DNA of 64,000 nucleotides from Thunnus maccoyii (GCF_910596095.1 NC_056534.1:9922490-9986489), one strand, 5' to 3'; shown: positions 39,701-51,996, counted from the first letter of the stretch. The notes: generated by a model not told the origin, from the letters alone. Numbers and translations are program-made.

Positions 39701-42700
39701 TAATATCTCTGGTTCAATGTAAAAGCCACATAAAAAAAACAAGGTATATTCTGTGCTAATGTTAATACTGTAGTAGCTAAAAAGGTTGAAATGCTCCTTT
39801 AGATAGGCTACTAATTACGTCACAGCCAGTAGCTCTCATAGTTAATCATCTTATTGCCTATACACAGACTGTAACAGTGGTGGTACTTTGGATGACAGAG
39901 AGAAGATTGCCGCTTAGATGTGAGTCAAAAAAAACTTCGCTCACAATGAAAGGAAGAGAGGATTAACATGAGGATAAAACCCTTTTGCTCGGATGAGGAA
40001 GCAGTGAAAGCCCTCGTAATTGGAGGACATAAGGTACTGTGGATGCTGCATACGAATAAGCCAGTAATTATGCAAAGATTTCTCCATTAAGTTAAAAGAA
40101 ATCTAAGCTGCACCTGGAGCTTATTGCCTATATACAGACTATAATAGTAGTGGTAATTTGGATGATAGAGAGAGGATTGCTGCTACATTTATATTAGGCC
40201 ATTGTGGGCTATTTACAAATCAAAGAGCAGGACTGCTTCATGGCAGTACTGGACTTCTAGGACTGTTGCATTAGTCTGATGAAGAACCTTAATTCACTGG
40301 ATAAACCAAAAAAAGACAACGGAAGTAAATGTCTTTTAATTGCGTCTGTCGTGGACTCCTGTGTGTTTACATGTGTGAGTAAAGACCTTTGATTCCTCCA
40401 GCAGGACTCTCAGTGTTGAGCTCCTCTCTGAGCGTTGTGTTTTCCTGTTGAAGCTGCTTCAGGTTCTCAGACAGACGCAGAACGGTGGAGCTCAGAGCTT
40501 TCTGCTGCCTCTGAGAGCATTTACTCTCTGCTCGACTACTGTAGGCAGACAGAGAGAGGGACATGAGGAAGATGGAGATGCTGAAGGCAGGGATGATAAA
40601 GAGTATTTCCTTAACATGCATCACAAAGATCTACAAGCCCGTCCTTTTACTGGAACATCATTTTTTTGTGAGATTAAAGAACCCATTCAGACCAACACAA
40701 ACAGGTTTATTTAGGGTCAGTATATCAGGCTCAGACTATACACATTTTTTTATTTCCCGTGACACAAATTGTTCTGTGTTACAAATAAACATAAAACTTG
40801 ATGAGGAGATGTGTACCTTTTCTCTGCAGCTTCTAAAAGCATCCTCAGTCTTTGGATCTGCACACAAGCATAAACACATTACAAGTTAGATGACATTTCC
40901 TTTTTCACAGCTGAGCTAAAATGCTGCAAGCAACAAAATACAGACCTCTTCAAAGTAGGTTTCTACTGTTATCTTCAGCTCCTCCAGGTTGGTAGTCCTC
41001 AGCTCACTCTGCAGTTTACTGGAAAATAAAAAAGGAAATAAACTGAACATTATGCTGCTTCACGCCTAAACCAAATGGACTGATGTATAGGTGTGGTGAC
41101 ATTTCACCTTAGAGCATTTTCTTTCTCTCTACACTGCTGCTCCAGCTTTAGGATTCTCTGTTTCAGCCCGTTGAGAACCTTAATGGATAGAAAACAGTTT
41201 TATAAGCTTGTTTATGATCCATCCTTCAAAATAATCTCTTGTATTTTCACCAATATACTGGATATACTCACCACACTCCCTTCTTTTTTCTTATCCACCA
41301 AACTGCGAGTATATTCAGATCCCTATATAAAAAAAAGAAGACATTTTTAATATACAAATATTTTGAAATGTATCTGTTGTTCAACGTTTTCGTGACAAAT
41401 ATTAGAAGCAATTTAGTGATCATACTTTAGTGGGATCCAACAGTTCTTCTAGCTGTTTCTCTCTTTTGGCGTTATCTCCCTCCAGGCGGCGAAGTTTGGC
41501 TTTCATTTTCTGGTTGTCAGACTTCTGCGCCTGAAGACTCTGAAGAGAACAGCACCAGCGATTAATGACACATCCAGAAAGACATAAAAGGAACTGAGGC
41601 ACCAAATCTGACTCCTACTAAGACTGTCACAAATTTTCACAAATCAAGGCCACTTCAGGAGGCCACAGATGCTTGCTTGCACAGTCACTTCACCCTGAAC
41701 TCTCCAGCTGAAGTGCAATCTCCCATTTTGCTACAATGTGTTTGTTTCTTAATGACAAGCAAACTACTACGCAATCATTTTATTACACTTTACCTTCTTG
41801 AGGCGAATGATCTCATCATACATGTCCTCCTTCTCTCTGTAGTCACCGCTGCCGAAGGTGAAGCCTGAAACACATACAGACAAATTAGGAGATGGTACAC
41901 AATCACCCCAACGCATGTCACTCAACATGGAATTCATATCCTGTCACCCTCCCCAACTACCCCGGTCTGCTCTCCACTTCTACACCTTCATTGACGTTCT
42001 CTCACCGTTGGATGCAGAGTGGAGATGTTTGTGTTTCCTCGCAGTCAAGGTCTGTTTCAGAAGCTCCGGTGTGACATCACACTCTGATCTCAGCAGCTGG
42101 GACAGATCTGAGATAGAGGACGACAGAACAAGATTCAATACTCCGTGACTCAGATTGAGCACATGTGGAGAACATCCTGTAGTTTGTTCATTCTTTGAAC
42201 CTGGGTTAATTGATGTTCTTGGCCACTGGGGGCAGTGCAACAAGCTAGCAAGCAAAACAGAGCTAAAAGGATAAACTGGACTTAGATTAGTCAGGTGGAT
42301 AAAAACATGAACCCAAATGAATGCTAATGTTGCTCTGTATCTGCTGGATGAATAAATATACAAGTGGTTGCAAACAGAGCTGCAACAAATGTCTGTAGAT
42401 TATTTTCTTGATTAGTCATTTGGTCTATAAAATGTCAGAAAATGGTCAAAAATGTTGATCACTGTTTCCTAAAGCTCAAAGTGATGTCCTCTTCTTCATC
42501 ACCAACAGTACATAACCCAGTCACATATTGTTTACTATCATAGAAGACCAAAGAAACCAGAAAATATTCACATTTGTGAAGCTTTTTGGACATTTTTTTC
42601 TTTAAAAAATGACTCAAAATGAATCAATTATCAAAATAGTTTGCAATTAATTTTCTGTTGATCAACTAATTGGTTAATCAACTAATCAATGCAGCTCTAG

Positions 42701-44458
42701 TCGCAAACATGTTAGCTGTTACTGTAACTGTATAATGTGATTAATCCATTAGTGTCAGTGTTTTTCAGTTTGTTGTGGAGTTCTTCTACCAGCAGGTGGA
42801 CAGAAAAATCAGCCAGTATGAGCCTGCAGTAAATATCAAAGTCCTAAAAGTTTCCCAAAGTCATCAGTACTGAGCAGGATACCTACAAAGTCAGCAAACC
42901 ACTTATCAGCTGAACAAACAGTCTGAGTCTCGCACTTCTCCTTCTATCCATCTCTCCTTCCATCTAAGCCTCAACAGCCACTCCTCCAGCCATCCCTCCC
43001 GAGGAGAGACTCTGTCTGCGGAGACACGGTTGTGTTTGTACGGTGCCTACCGTGGCCGTTGCTGAGGGATGTGAGGCGAGCTGAGCCCATGTCCCCAGGA
43101 GTGTCCCCTCTGGTGTCCCCCAGCGAGGCCCTCGGCAGCCTCCAGGCCGCCACCGCTGCCCTCCTAGAGTTCACATTCAGACTCGAGAGGTATGGAGACC
43201 CTACATATACACAGAAACATATATAAACAAGCAAGCAATTTGGAAGGTGGGTTGTGTTACAGTGTCTGAAAACATTCCCCACAGAGCAGCTGAGCAAGTC
43301 TTACTGGGAGAAGGAGGAGGCTTGACAGAAGATCTCTTCCTCCTTGTTCTCTGCTGGAGGACAAAATCAAGTTGTTAAAGCAGAAGTATGAAACAAAAAC
43401 AATCTGAGGAACAACATACATCTAAAGCATGACATCAACCTTAACATGAAGGCAAAAATATAAGAGTGAACCAGATGTCATGCCACAAATAATATTCATC
43501 ATTGACAGCTGATTTGTTTACCTTTTCCAAAATATCTGCAGAGAAAGAGAAGCCATCCTCAACCTATGTTAAACAGAGGAACAAGGCAGGTGTGTGTGTG
43601 TCAATGAGTAAGAAATTTTGAAAAACAGTGGGAGATAGAGAGAGGAAATCATTATTCAATTAACACACTTTATATAAATACGCTTTTTTTCAAATGTTGA
43701 GACTATGTTTAATTTGTGTAAATCAAATTAACCCCATGAATCAATCATTCCCGAACTGGGAGAAAGAGTCCCCTAAAGAGTCTATAGATTTGACCGGCCA
43801 CCAAATGATTAAATGGATAAAGGAGATTTATGTTAGACAGAATGTATTTATTTATGTTCAATTTGAATTTTACTTCATTTACTTATAGATTACTTTTTCA
43901 TACTTCAGGATATCACTGTTTCAAAAAGCCCAAGGTGCAGCTTCAAATGTCTTGTTTTGTCTTGATCACAAGTCCATAACCTAAAGATATTCACTTTATA
44001 TAGAGGACTAAAGAACCCAGAAAATATTCACATTTCAGAAGCTGGAATGGGAGAATTGATGTATTTTTTTTCTTACAAAATGACTCGATTATCAAAATAA
44101 TTGACGATTAATTTTCTGTTGATCAACTATTCGATTAATGGACTAATAGTTACAGCTTTGGTTGAATCCTCATGTAACAGGCATTAACTTACAACTGCTA
44201 TAAACTACTGTATTGTGTGATGTTTAGAGCTACAGGCTCAATATGGACACAAGTCTGACAAATGCCACAACTACAAGCTTCAAATAAGTACAAAAACACT
44301 GACCAAAACAACAAATTTACAGACTTTACTCAGGGACAAAGTCAGTTGTTTTCTTGACCTAAACCCCACAGCTTCAGACTCACCAGCTCTTCACAGTCTT
44401 CGTCTGTTTGAACATCACTCGCCTCCACAGACACCTTGGCAGCAGTTGCACTAAACAT
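33793..44458 (-). CDS. iqce: IQ motif-containing protein E (IQCE), 20 coding exons, 700 aa
   Basis: Coding exons in transcript order: 44458-44384, 43563-43522, 43353-43305, 43200-43051, 42107-42006, 41864-41794, 41539-41426, 41322-41272, 41178-41108, 41018-40946, 40857-40817, 40538-40387, 39179-39124, 39020-38779, 38675-38568, 37288-37009, 36879-36793, 36272-36145, 36045-35960, 33917-33793 (stop TAG). They sum to 2103 nt in one frame. Human IQCE is about 695 aa. Blocks matching it include VEDGFS, the KHLHSASNG stretch, LNGLKQRILKLEQQC, TNLEELK, GYREWSKQRLLRRLFEVEK and the C-terminal DSDDSDDI. Residues about 150-500 are mostly coiled coil. IQ-like motifs lie at about 545-559, 563-580 and 612-628. 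IQCE, with EFCAB7, tethers the EVC-EVC2 complex at the base of the primary cilium and supports Hedgehog signalling; human loss causes postaxial polydactyly. The start ATG lies two bases after an AG acceptor, so a 5' UTR exon is expected; this start is the least certain point. Confidence 0.94.
35230..35696. mobile_element. TTAA-flanked MITE (family 2, copy 1), in iqce last intron
   Basis: It begins TTAAAAGGGACATATGCACA and ends GCATATGTCCCCTTTAA, so the terminal inverted repeats contain RGGGACATATG and the target duplication is TTAA. A longer relative sits at 58512-59111. It is non-coding and about 467 bp long. Confidence 0.8.
36145..36879 (-). CDS. iqce: iqce exons carrying the second and third IQ motifs
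   Basis: Two exons, 36879-36793 and 36272-36145. The first encodes DIVMLQSALRGHFLRESQLK and the second LTMIQSAFRGHLARRSL. Both keep the Ile/Leu-Gln, Arg-Gly and basic positions of an IQ motif. Together with the motif in the preceding exon they make the calmodulin-type binding region at the C-terminal side of the coiled coil. Confidence 0.92.
37009..37288 (-). CDS. iqce: iqce exon: end of coiled coil, charged linker and first IQ motif
   Basis: The longest iqce exon (93 complete codons). It begins in coiled-coil sequence (KQELEQLRARIQTLEEDRSK). A linker of about 50 residues rich in Glu, Lys, Arg and Gly follows, then AASIIQTNWREYRNR, an IQ-like motif expected to bind calmodulin or a related light chain. 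The linker is low-complexity and would be expected to vary between species. The donor is AGG|GTATGT. Confidence 0.92.
37588..37819 (+). mobile_element. hAT-like fragment, 3' part, in iqce intron
   Basis: It holds the core TTCAGTTTACTATCATGTATG and the terminus CGTTGCAGCTCTAA. The 5' end is missing. The AT-rich ATTGACTAATTGATTATTTCG just before the terminus is typical of the family. Confidence 0.65.
39600..40380. other. iqce intron with a local direct repeat
   Basis: CTTATTGCCTATACACAGAC...GGATGACAGAGAGAAGATTG at about 39849-39914 recurs as CTTATTGCCTATATACAGAC...GGATGATAGAGAGAGGATTG at about 40120-40180. The spacing is about 270 bp and the orientation the same. TTAGGGTTGGGCAATATGAT near 39617 looks like the end of a hAT-like MITE. 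No exon is seen here. Confidence 0.5.
42230..42968 (+). repeat. Duplicated block, copy A (iqce intron 4)
   Basis: Matches 46108-46690 in direct orientation: AATGAATGCTAATGTTGCTC, then the hAT-like element, then a stretch of about 260 bp that includes TTTTTCAGTTTGTTGTGGAG, CCCAAAGTCATCAGTACTGA and GCAAACCACTTAT. A short part (ACATTAGCATTCATTTGGAG) recurs inverted at about 59731, so some of it belongs to a dispersed family. Confidence 0.75.
42376..42700 (+). mobile_element. hAT-like element, complete, with 8 bp target duplication, in iqce intron 4
   Basis: Begins AGAGCTGCAAC and ends GCAGCTCTAG. It is flanked by TTGCAAAC (42368-42375) and TCGCAAAC (42701-42708), an 8 bp target duplication with one mismatch, as expected for hAT insertion. 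At 325 bp it has no transposase and is non-autonomous. It sits inside the block duplicated at 46.1-46.7 kb. Confidence 0.75.
43920..44160 (+). mobile_element. hAT-like fragment in iqce intron 1
   Basis: It shares AGAACCCAGAAAATATTCACATTTCAGAAGC-type core sequence and GATTAATTTTCTGTTGATCAAC with the complete copy at 42376-42700. The 5' terminus is lost and the 3' terminus is drifted (TTACAGCTTTG). Confidence 0.6.
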
Positions 44459-44459
44459 A

Positions 44460-44900
44460 TCTGGAAAACAAGCGTTACGTTAAGTTGGAAAACTTGACTT
44501 TCTCCGTGTGTAATCTTCTCATTTTTCCTCCTCTCAGTCAAGAAAAGCGCACTTCACGTTGCCTCTCTTGCTAGTGGTAAAAACATGGGGCAACAAAAGA
44601 GACGTTAGCTAACAGTTATGCTACAACTCGGTTTTTTGTCCACCACAAGACGAAATCTCCGTCTAACAAGCCGGTGATGCGGTGACAGAGACTGTTAACC
44701 ATAGCTTCCTGAAATCCGTTAAAACGTCGTTTTCTTTCCGTGTGGAGGTTACTGTTTTCACACCAGTGTTGCAGATTGAGTCGTCTAGCAACCAGGCAGC
44801 TGTTAATGAGCTGCGTTCAACTAGCTAGAAAAAGTCTGAGCGCTACCGGAAACTGTGCTATTCCGCCTTCAAAATACAAGCTTGAACACGAAAAACCTTA
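44460..44900 (-). promoter_or_regulatory. iqce 5' end and promoter region
   Basis: A pyrimidine-rich acceptor (cttgttttccag, minus strand) ends at 44461, two bases before the iqce start codon, so a non-coding exon should lie in 44.5-44.85 kb. CpG content is raised here relative to 45-53 kb. I found no convincing strong donor or TATA box, so the exact first exon is unresolved. fscn1 begins about 8.5 kb away on the other strand, so this is not a tight bidirectional promoter. Confidence 0.4.
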
Positions 44901-45120
44901 GAAAACTCGAATAAAACAGAGTTTAGAAAAATGAGTTTTAATTTACTACACATTTTTGATCAATTATGTTTTGATTTGTGGTGAATAACTGTGACATTTG
45001 AATATTTTTGGAACGCGTTTTTCAATTAGAGACTTATATTGAAAATTCAAATCGGTTGCACATTGTTAGTTTTGTCGAGCTTGATAATGCTAATATTTAA
45101 ACCACAGCTCAGAGGTGAAT

Positions 45121-45477
45121 AGGGCTTTGTGATATGGACAAAATCAAATATCACGATATTTTTGACCTAATATCTCAATATCGATATTGTGACAATATTG
45201 TAGGGATGACTATTGGTGCTTTCACAAAATATTTAAACAATGAGATTTTTGATAAATAATCATCAATAATGTGGATATAATAACTAAATGGGTAAAGGCA
45301 AATAATAGAACAGCTAGAACAGTCTGGTAAGAAAATTACTTTTCTGTAATGCAGCCTTTAAAACCAGGAAAAGACAACACTTAGGCCATTTCACAATATT
45401 ATGATATCCAAAATCTAAGGCGATATCTAGTCTCATATCATGATATTGATATAATATCGATATATTGTCCAGCCCTA
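45121..45477. mobile_element. hAT-like MITE with AGGGCT ends
   Basis: Starts AGGGCTTTGTGATATGGACA and ends TATATTGTCCAGCCCTA. The ends are inverted and the interior is rich in ATATCGATAT-type palindromes. GAGGTGAAT precedes it and GGGGTGAAT follows shortly after, a likely 8 bp target duplication with one mismatch. A related 5' end (TTAGGGTTGGGCAATATGAT) is seen near 39617. Confidence 0.65.
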
Positions 45478-46107
45478 CCTAGGGGTGAATGTCAATAGTT
45501 TTTTTTCTCTCTCCTTGCTTCTGACTCTTTTCTTCTCATTTCCCATTGGTGGAGAGGTTCAAAGGGCGGGTCCTGGAGTGTGTTCTTCCTATAAAAAGAT
45601 GAGGAAAAAGGAAGGGAGAGGATACTTTTGAAACCGATCCAGTGTTCCCTTTTCAGTGACCACAGCAAATCTGTATGTAACATAACATTTTACATGTAAA
45701 GAGCATGATTGCATATGAAAAAACATATCTATACACAAATACTTTACATAATATAAGGCAGTTTTTATACATGACAACTTCTACACCAAAATACAGCATC
45801 CTCACAGCAGCCTTGAAACAAACAATCAAAATATCATACATCTAAATATATGATGAAACATACATGAAATGCATCATTTCATATATTGTATGAGTTATAA
45901 TAGCTGGAGTTTTTTTTTTCTCTCTTTCAAGGAGTAAGTAAGACAACATTACAAAAGGTAGATAGGCAACCAAATTTCCAGCATCATCATGTCAATCAAC
46001 ATATTTGCTTCCGAGTTAATGTCTTGCTTTCTGAATGTTCCCTTTCGCTTCCTGTCTTGTTCCCAGTTATCCTCTACTTTCTCAGAATCTTAAGTTCTCA
46101 AAATGTC

Positions 46108-46690
46108 CAGGCTAGCAAACAAAACAGCTAAAAGGAGAAAGAAATTTGGACATAGATCAGTCAGAATATGAAAAATATGACTCCAAATGAATGCTAATGT
46201 TGCTCTATATCTGTTAGATGAACTGTTGTCACGGCCAACAATACATAACACAACACACACTTTGTTTACTATTATAGCAGACTAGAGAAAACTGAAAATA
46301 TTCATATTTTTTGGCTGGCTTTGGACATTTTTTGTTAAAAAAAATGACTAAAAATGATGAATCAATTATCAAAATAGTTGGCAAATAATTTTCTGATACT
46401 CGATTAATTGATTGTTGCAGCTCTAGTTGCAAACATGTTGGCTGTTACAACTTTATAATGTGATAACCTATTACTGTCAGTGTTTTTCAGTTTGTTGTGG
46501 AGTTCCTTTACCACCAGGTGGCCAGAAAAATCTATGTGATCCCAGCCGGTATGAGTCTGCAGTAAATGTCAAAGTCCTCAAAGTTTCCCAAAGTCATCAG
46601 TACTGAGCAGGACACCTACAAACTCAGCAAACCACTTATTAGCTGAACAAACAGGCTCTCACTTCTCCCTCTATCCATCTCTCTTTCCAT
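46108..46690 (+). repeat. Duplicated block, copy B (upstream of iqce)
   Basis: Counterpart of 42230-42968, about 3.9 kb away, with the 5' half of the hAT-like element deleted. It is itself bounded by a direct repeat of about 75 bp: GCTTTCTGAATGTTCCC... at about 46026-46100 and again at about 46688-46765. Confidence 0.75.
46220..46426 (+). mobile_element. hAT-like element, 5' deleted, same insertion site as 42376-42700
   Basis: Ends TTGCAGCTCTAG and is followed by TTGCAAACATG, the same target sequence that flanks the copy at 42376-42700. The 5' half of the element is missing. Shared flanks on both sides show that these two are duplicates of one insertion event. Confidence 0.65.
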
Positions 46691-47734
46691 CTGCTTTCTG
46701 AATGTTCCCATTCACTTCCTGTCTTGTTTCTGATTACCCTCTACTTTCTTTGAATCTTTTGTTCTCATTCATTTCTACAACCTTTCCCTTGATTCTTTGT
46801 AACCTGCTATTACCATGCTGCATTTTACTTCTTTTCCCAGCTCTCCCTCTTCCTCTTGGTTTCCTGGAAGGTGTAAGAAATAGCAACATAATCTGCATAT
46901 ATATGGTCTGCATTGCTGTGTAAATTGTGGGCATACATGTTGCAAGTCACTCTAACATTTAATAGAAAACTTAGTGCTATCTGTGCCGTGTCTTATACAT
47001 TGATAGGTTTTGTCTGAGATTTCTGTAGACAGTGTTGATGTCATGGAGTTATCAGAGACACACAGCAAAAATAGGTTGGTGAAGGTGAAACTGACATGTT
47101 CCAAAGTCAGAGTAGTTTAAATGTCCTTGTCCCTTGCGTCTCTTTTTTTATCGTTCTTCACACTTTTCTCTTGCTTGCAAACTCTGCAGAGAACACTGTG
47201 GCCTGTTGTTACTGTATCATATTCTCATACACACTGTTTATACAGGTGCTGGACCCCCGGAGCCACACAGCCGGGCAGATCAGCATATTTTGGTTCAGGG
47301 CAAACAAACTCACTGCAGATCTCATCACAGACGTGCAGTTGTCACTTTTCTGACAAAGGAGTTTAATTGTTTGTTCAACAAAATGGTCTTTGTGAGCTGA
47401 TAGATGTTAGCAAGGCTCTCTGCACTCGACTCTACCATAAAACTAGAATATCCCATCATATCTGTAGATAGGGTCAAAAAGATATGACACAGAACAACAG
47501 TAAAAGTTTAAAACAAAGGAGCAAATGACACCATACAGCTGTAATTGTAAATTTAAGTGTGACAGTGTGAAAATGAACATGATGCCAGTGTTTACGCAGG
47601 TCAACGAACCATCTGACTGCAAAATCTACACTGCACACTGTGAGAAGCCTGCTGTGCAGTGAGTTTCAAATGCATTTTGGATGTGGTTTCTGTGTTTCTC
47701 TGTGACTAACCTTATATTGAAAGATTGAACTAAC

Positions 47735-47960
47735 AGATCAGAATCACAAAGATGTTTATTGCCCAGTAGGTTTGCAAAAACAAGAGATTTGCCTTGGTGT
47801 TGCGGTGCATTACAATAAAAAAAAATAGTAGATAAGAGAAAATACTAAGTGATTGAAAAGAGAAAGAGTTTAAAAAATATTGTACAAGATATTGACTGGG
47901 AATGTGTGAATGTTCACAGTATAAAAGTACATATATTTGCAAATGTATAATACAAAGAAT
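47735..47960 (-). mobile_element. Probable LINE 3' fragment
   Basis: The stretch beginning AGAATCACAAAGATGTTTATTG followed by GGTTTGCAAAAACAAGAGAT and TTGCCTTGGTGTTG resembles the reverse complement of a LINE 3' end common in fish. No second copy is present in the window, so the call rests on memory of the family. Confidence 0.35.
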
Positions 47961-50657
47961 TAATGCACCATGTTGGATGTGATGGGTTCATAAATGTGCA
48001 AATCAGGAAGAAGTCCTTCCTGCAGGTGATCCTCTGCCCAATATTAAATTTAACATTTTATCCTAATAATTGGATAAAATTATTGTTGCTGGCAATATGA
48101 AAGAGAACTTTTCTGTGTATGTGAATTGTGTGAAATGTTGCATGACAGAGGTGGCATGTCTGCCATCTAGTGAGCATCAAACTGTACTGCATGTTAACAG
48201 AGTTAGAATAGCATGGATCTGCAAATATGAACTGTAGCCAAACCAGGATTATGGTCATTTAAACACTTTCTTTGACTTTTAGAAGAGTGCTGAGTTAGAA
48301 TAAAATACTACAAAAATGGTAAATGTTTAGAAAGACAATTACAGAATTTTGCTGTTTTGGCCCATTTAGTACAAATTATGTGCACAATTATTTTACTGTA
48401 TCAATGACTATTTGGCAAAAACAACACAGTAAACATCAAGTTTTTACTGTCATCGTCTAAATTCCCAGTTTCTCTGACAGTTTTAAAATATCTTCTCCTG
48501 AATCACTTCTTAAAACAAATATTTATTCAATATAATACAATATAAAATGTCTTTTATGCTTGAAATCATCTCCTTTTATACATTGCACTTGTAAAATATT
48601 TTTTATTGGATGTCTTGTTCATTGGTTTCTGTTTCTGTGTTTCCTTTATGTAAAGCACTTTGTAACATTGGTTTTACTGGTTTCAGCCTTTTGAATTTAT
48701 CCCTTTATCTTTGTTTCTATTGTTTGTTGTGAGTAAATCACGTTGGTGTGCAATACAAATAAACATTATCACTATTAAACCTGTGTCTCAGTTATTCACT
48801 AATTTAACTATACCTTAATTATAATATTAGAGAATTATATGAGAATGTAAAACAATTCCTGAAATAAATGAATAAAACACACCATGAATAAGTAAATTAA
48901 AATTGCTACACTAAAAATAATAATAGGAAAAGCACAGGTGCACATAATAAAATGAATTAGCTGTTTCAGTTTCAGGGTCCTGCTGTTATTATGCATGTTG
49001 GCTCACTGTCATAGTTTACTGGGACACTTGAATGGAACAGAGTCATCGTTAATGTTATTAGTAACACCTGAGACAAAATGTCTGCTGTGAATAAGACTGT
49101 TGTGTTGAACAGTGGTGGTAGAAGTACTAAGAAAGTAAAGTCAAAGTACTTTGCATAAGTAAACAATACCACAATGTAAAAATATTCCATTACAAAACAC
49201 TGAGTCATCCTTCAGAGTCGGCAGATCCCAGTGACCAGCTTCAGTCCTGATGGTTGTCTGGTGGTCTCGCCCCTGTAGTTGCTCCTGGCAGGTTTGATCA
49301 TATTTAAAAGAAAGATTTGTTTATGTTTTTGTCATAAGTCACACAGAACCACGTCCTTGCTGTTATTCTTTAAATGCCCAGATGGGGGCGATGTGTTCTG
49401 AGCTGAGTGTTATCCAGCATCAAATAGCCCAGGCTTTTTCTAAAAGCTCCACCTCCAGATTCCCTCAACAGACCCAGTTCCAGCCAGTCTGCATGTCCTG
49501 TCCACTATCACCACTTCCTGCCCTCAGCCCCTAGTCCCACTTGTAGTCTGTTTGCATTATTTGCCAGTCCCACACTCACAGTTTTTCTCTTTCAAATGGA
49601 GTACTGTTTTACAGTTGTATACTTTTCATGCCCTCTTGACCCCCCCATCACAAGTGTCTCCACTTCACTAGCAGCACGAAGGCTACCAAATGTTCGTTTT
49701 CACATTTCAGCTTCAACTATCTCTTGTATTCAGGCTTTAAACTCAACTCGCCAATGAATTACCATTTTATAAGATGCTGCTACCATTTACAGCAGTACAA
49801 TGGCAGCAAGAAGCTCCCAAAATTTAAATAGGACCAGGAATTTTGTCATTTAATATCAGTCAAATAAACACAATACACTCAAGTTTTGAGAAACTTTAGA
49901 CTTTAGCAAGAGAGATGTGAACAAGAGAGAGAGAAGAGAGCCAAAACAAAAGTCCTGTGGACACACAGCTCTTCATTTGCTGCTTCTGTTCAGTGTCAGT
50001 GTCTTGATTTCATTGGGCAAATAGGACAAATCTAAATTAGGGACATGCTGCTTTCTGTTGCTGCCCCTCTTTCTTCTTCAGGCTATCAAGATGACAACAT
50101 GCCAGGCCTGCATCTGGAAATTATTCTAATAGCTGATCATCTGTTTTGTTTTTTTTATCAATTGCTAAAAACGTTATCTGTAAAATGTAAAAGCTAAAGG
50201 TATTGATTTTACAGTGATTTGAAAGCAAAACCTATATTTTAATATTCTAGGCAACTCCTGAATGAAATGTATCTTGTGTTTTAAGACAATCCATAAACAT
50301 ACATTAGCAGACATGCAGGCACCCACTCATAGCTTTATTATTAGAAGACAACACAAACATGTACATGCAAACATATGTAAATGAACTTGCTGCAACTACC
50401 CATCTTACCACCTGAATGTAATCTCTGTAGACCAAGGTGCTCCACAGAGACTGAGAACTACAATCAGGTAACGTGTCTGTGTGCAGGAGGGACATTACAG
50501 GACGCTACAGTGAGGTAGTTATAACTGCGTCAGTACCAGTCCTCTGGTATTAGTCTATTGGAGCAGATAACAGTAAGGCTTTGTTTTCTGATTAATTTGC
50601 AGGTATTTAATGGTTATTTTTAGGACATTTTACAGAGATTTGGTACAAACTATAAGA

Positions 50658-50872
50658 AAATTTCTAGTTGACATTGTTGGTGTATGTGATGTGTTATTGT
50701 GTGTAGCTCTGTATTTTGTATTATGTGTCCTGTATATTTTTTGCTTTGTACTGTTTATTATTGAGCTGTTGTGTGCAGATGAAAATTAGCTATGAGTTAA
50801 CTCTGGTACAGTACATCAAATGTTAACATTTATGTTTAACACTGTACATGCTCCCAATAAATAAATACACAA
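50658..50872 (+). mobile_element. LINE 3' tail (copy 2)
   Basis: Begins AAAATTTCTAGTTGACATTG and ends CCAATAAATAAATACAC. It aligns with 33113-33315, sharing GTGTATGTGATGTG, TGCAGATGAAA and CTCTGGTACAGT. It is 5' truncated and lies between iqce and fscn1. Confidence 0.6.
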
Positions 50873-51996
50873 AATAAAAAAATAGAAGCTGAGTTAAGTC
50901 GGTTTAGTTGATAAGTGCTAATTCATTATATCTCAATTTGTACCTAATTGTTAATTTGCAAAAAATCTTAATAAGCTAGACTCTTAAATCTTTAACTGAC
51001 AGAAAATACGTCTTTTTCAGAGTGTAGTTTTGTGTGTCAAATTACATAGTAGCATATTAGGTTGTTTCTTAAAAACTCTATAATGAGCACATTTCCTGTT
51101 GACTACCAAATTACATAACCTTTTCAAAGCAACGTCCTAAGAATTAACAGTAAGACATTGAAAACCAAGAATTAAATTAATTTTCTTATAATTTGCAGCG
51201 CCCTCTCTGTCAGATGTCCTAAATATCAACTGTTAAATACCTGCAAATTACTGCAAATTGGTATAAAATTAAGGGACCTGTAAAATAAAGTATTACCCAG
51301 ATAACTTTGTAAAAGCCAGCTGGCTAAATCGCTCTTCTCAGACATTTAGTCATAACAGAATCATTAACATAATCACATCCATAGTTAAATGTTGCTGCAG
51401 GGGAAGAGACAAACAAAACAGCTAAACTGGATAAAGTGGCTTCTCATGGGGCTTTGCATCAACCCGCTAATTTTATTGTATTAAGGTATGAGGAAAAGAT
51501 AAGCGCACACACATGTCAGCGCTCTCTCCAGAATAAATAAAGGTGGATGTGCAGGCAGGAGTCATGACTGAGCCCAGGGGAGGAGGACGGAAGAGGCAGG
51601 GAGGGTTGACCAGTCAGACCAGTGGAGGGAAACGTGTGAATCACACAGAAGGGAACAAGATCAGGAAACAAGTGAAGCTGAACTTGCTTTGGTCATCTGA
51701 TTTCTATTGTGTAGTCCAAAAACAGAATATTTTTAATTGCCTGCACTACTGCACAATGTTTACTCTACTAGTTCTTGCAGTATTTTCAGTACTTCCAGTG
51801 CTGAAATCATGCTGGTGATGTTTTCTTACACTGTGAGACGAAGGGAGAAAGAGGGGGGCGGGGAAAGAACATTATAACAGACATAACCTCTCACCCTACA
51901 GCACACATACGTTACCATGACAAGATGTCACCAGGGGCAAAAGTAGAGAGAGAGAGAAAGAGTGAGGAGAGGCCCACCGCCTGCAGGAGAGAAAGC

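Noticed and set aside
46702..47400. Several overlapping plus-strand frames of 70-88 codons
   Set aside because: Three frames are open at once over AT-rich DNA, and no frame shows domain-like sequence or splice sites.
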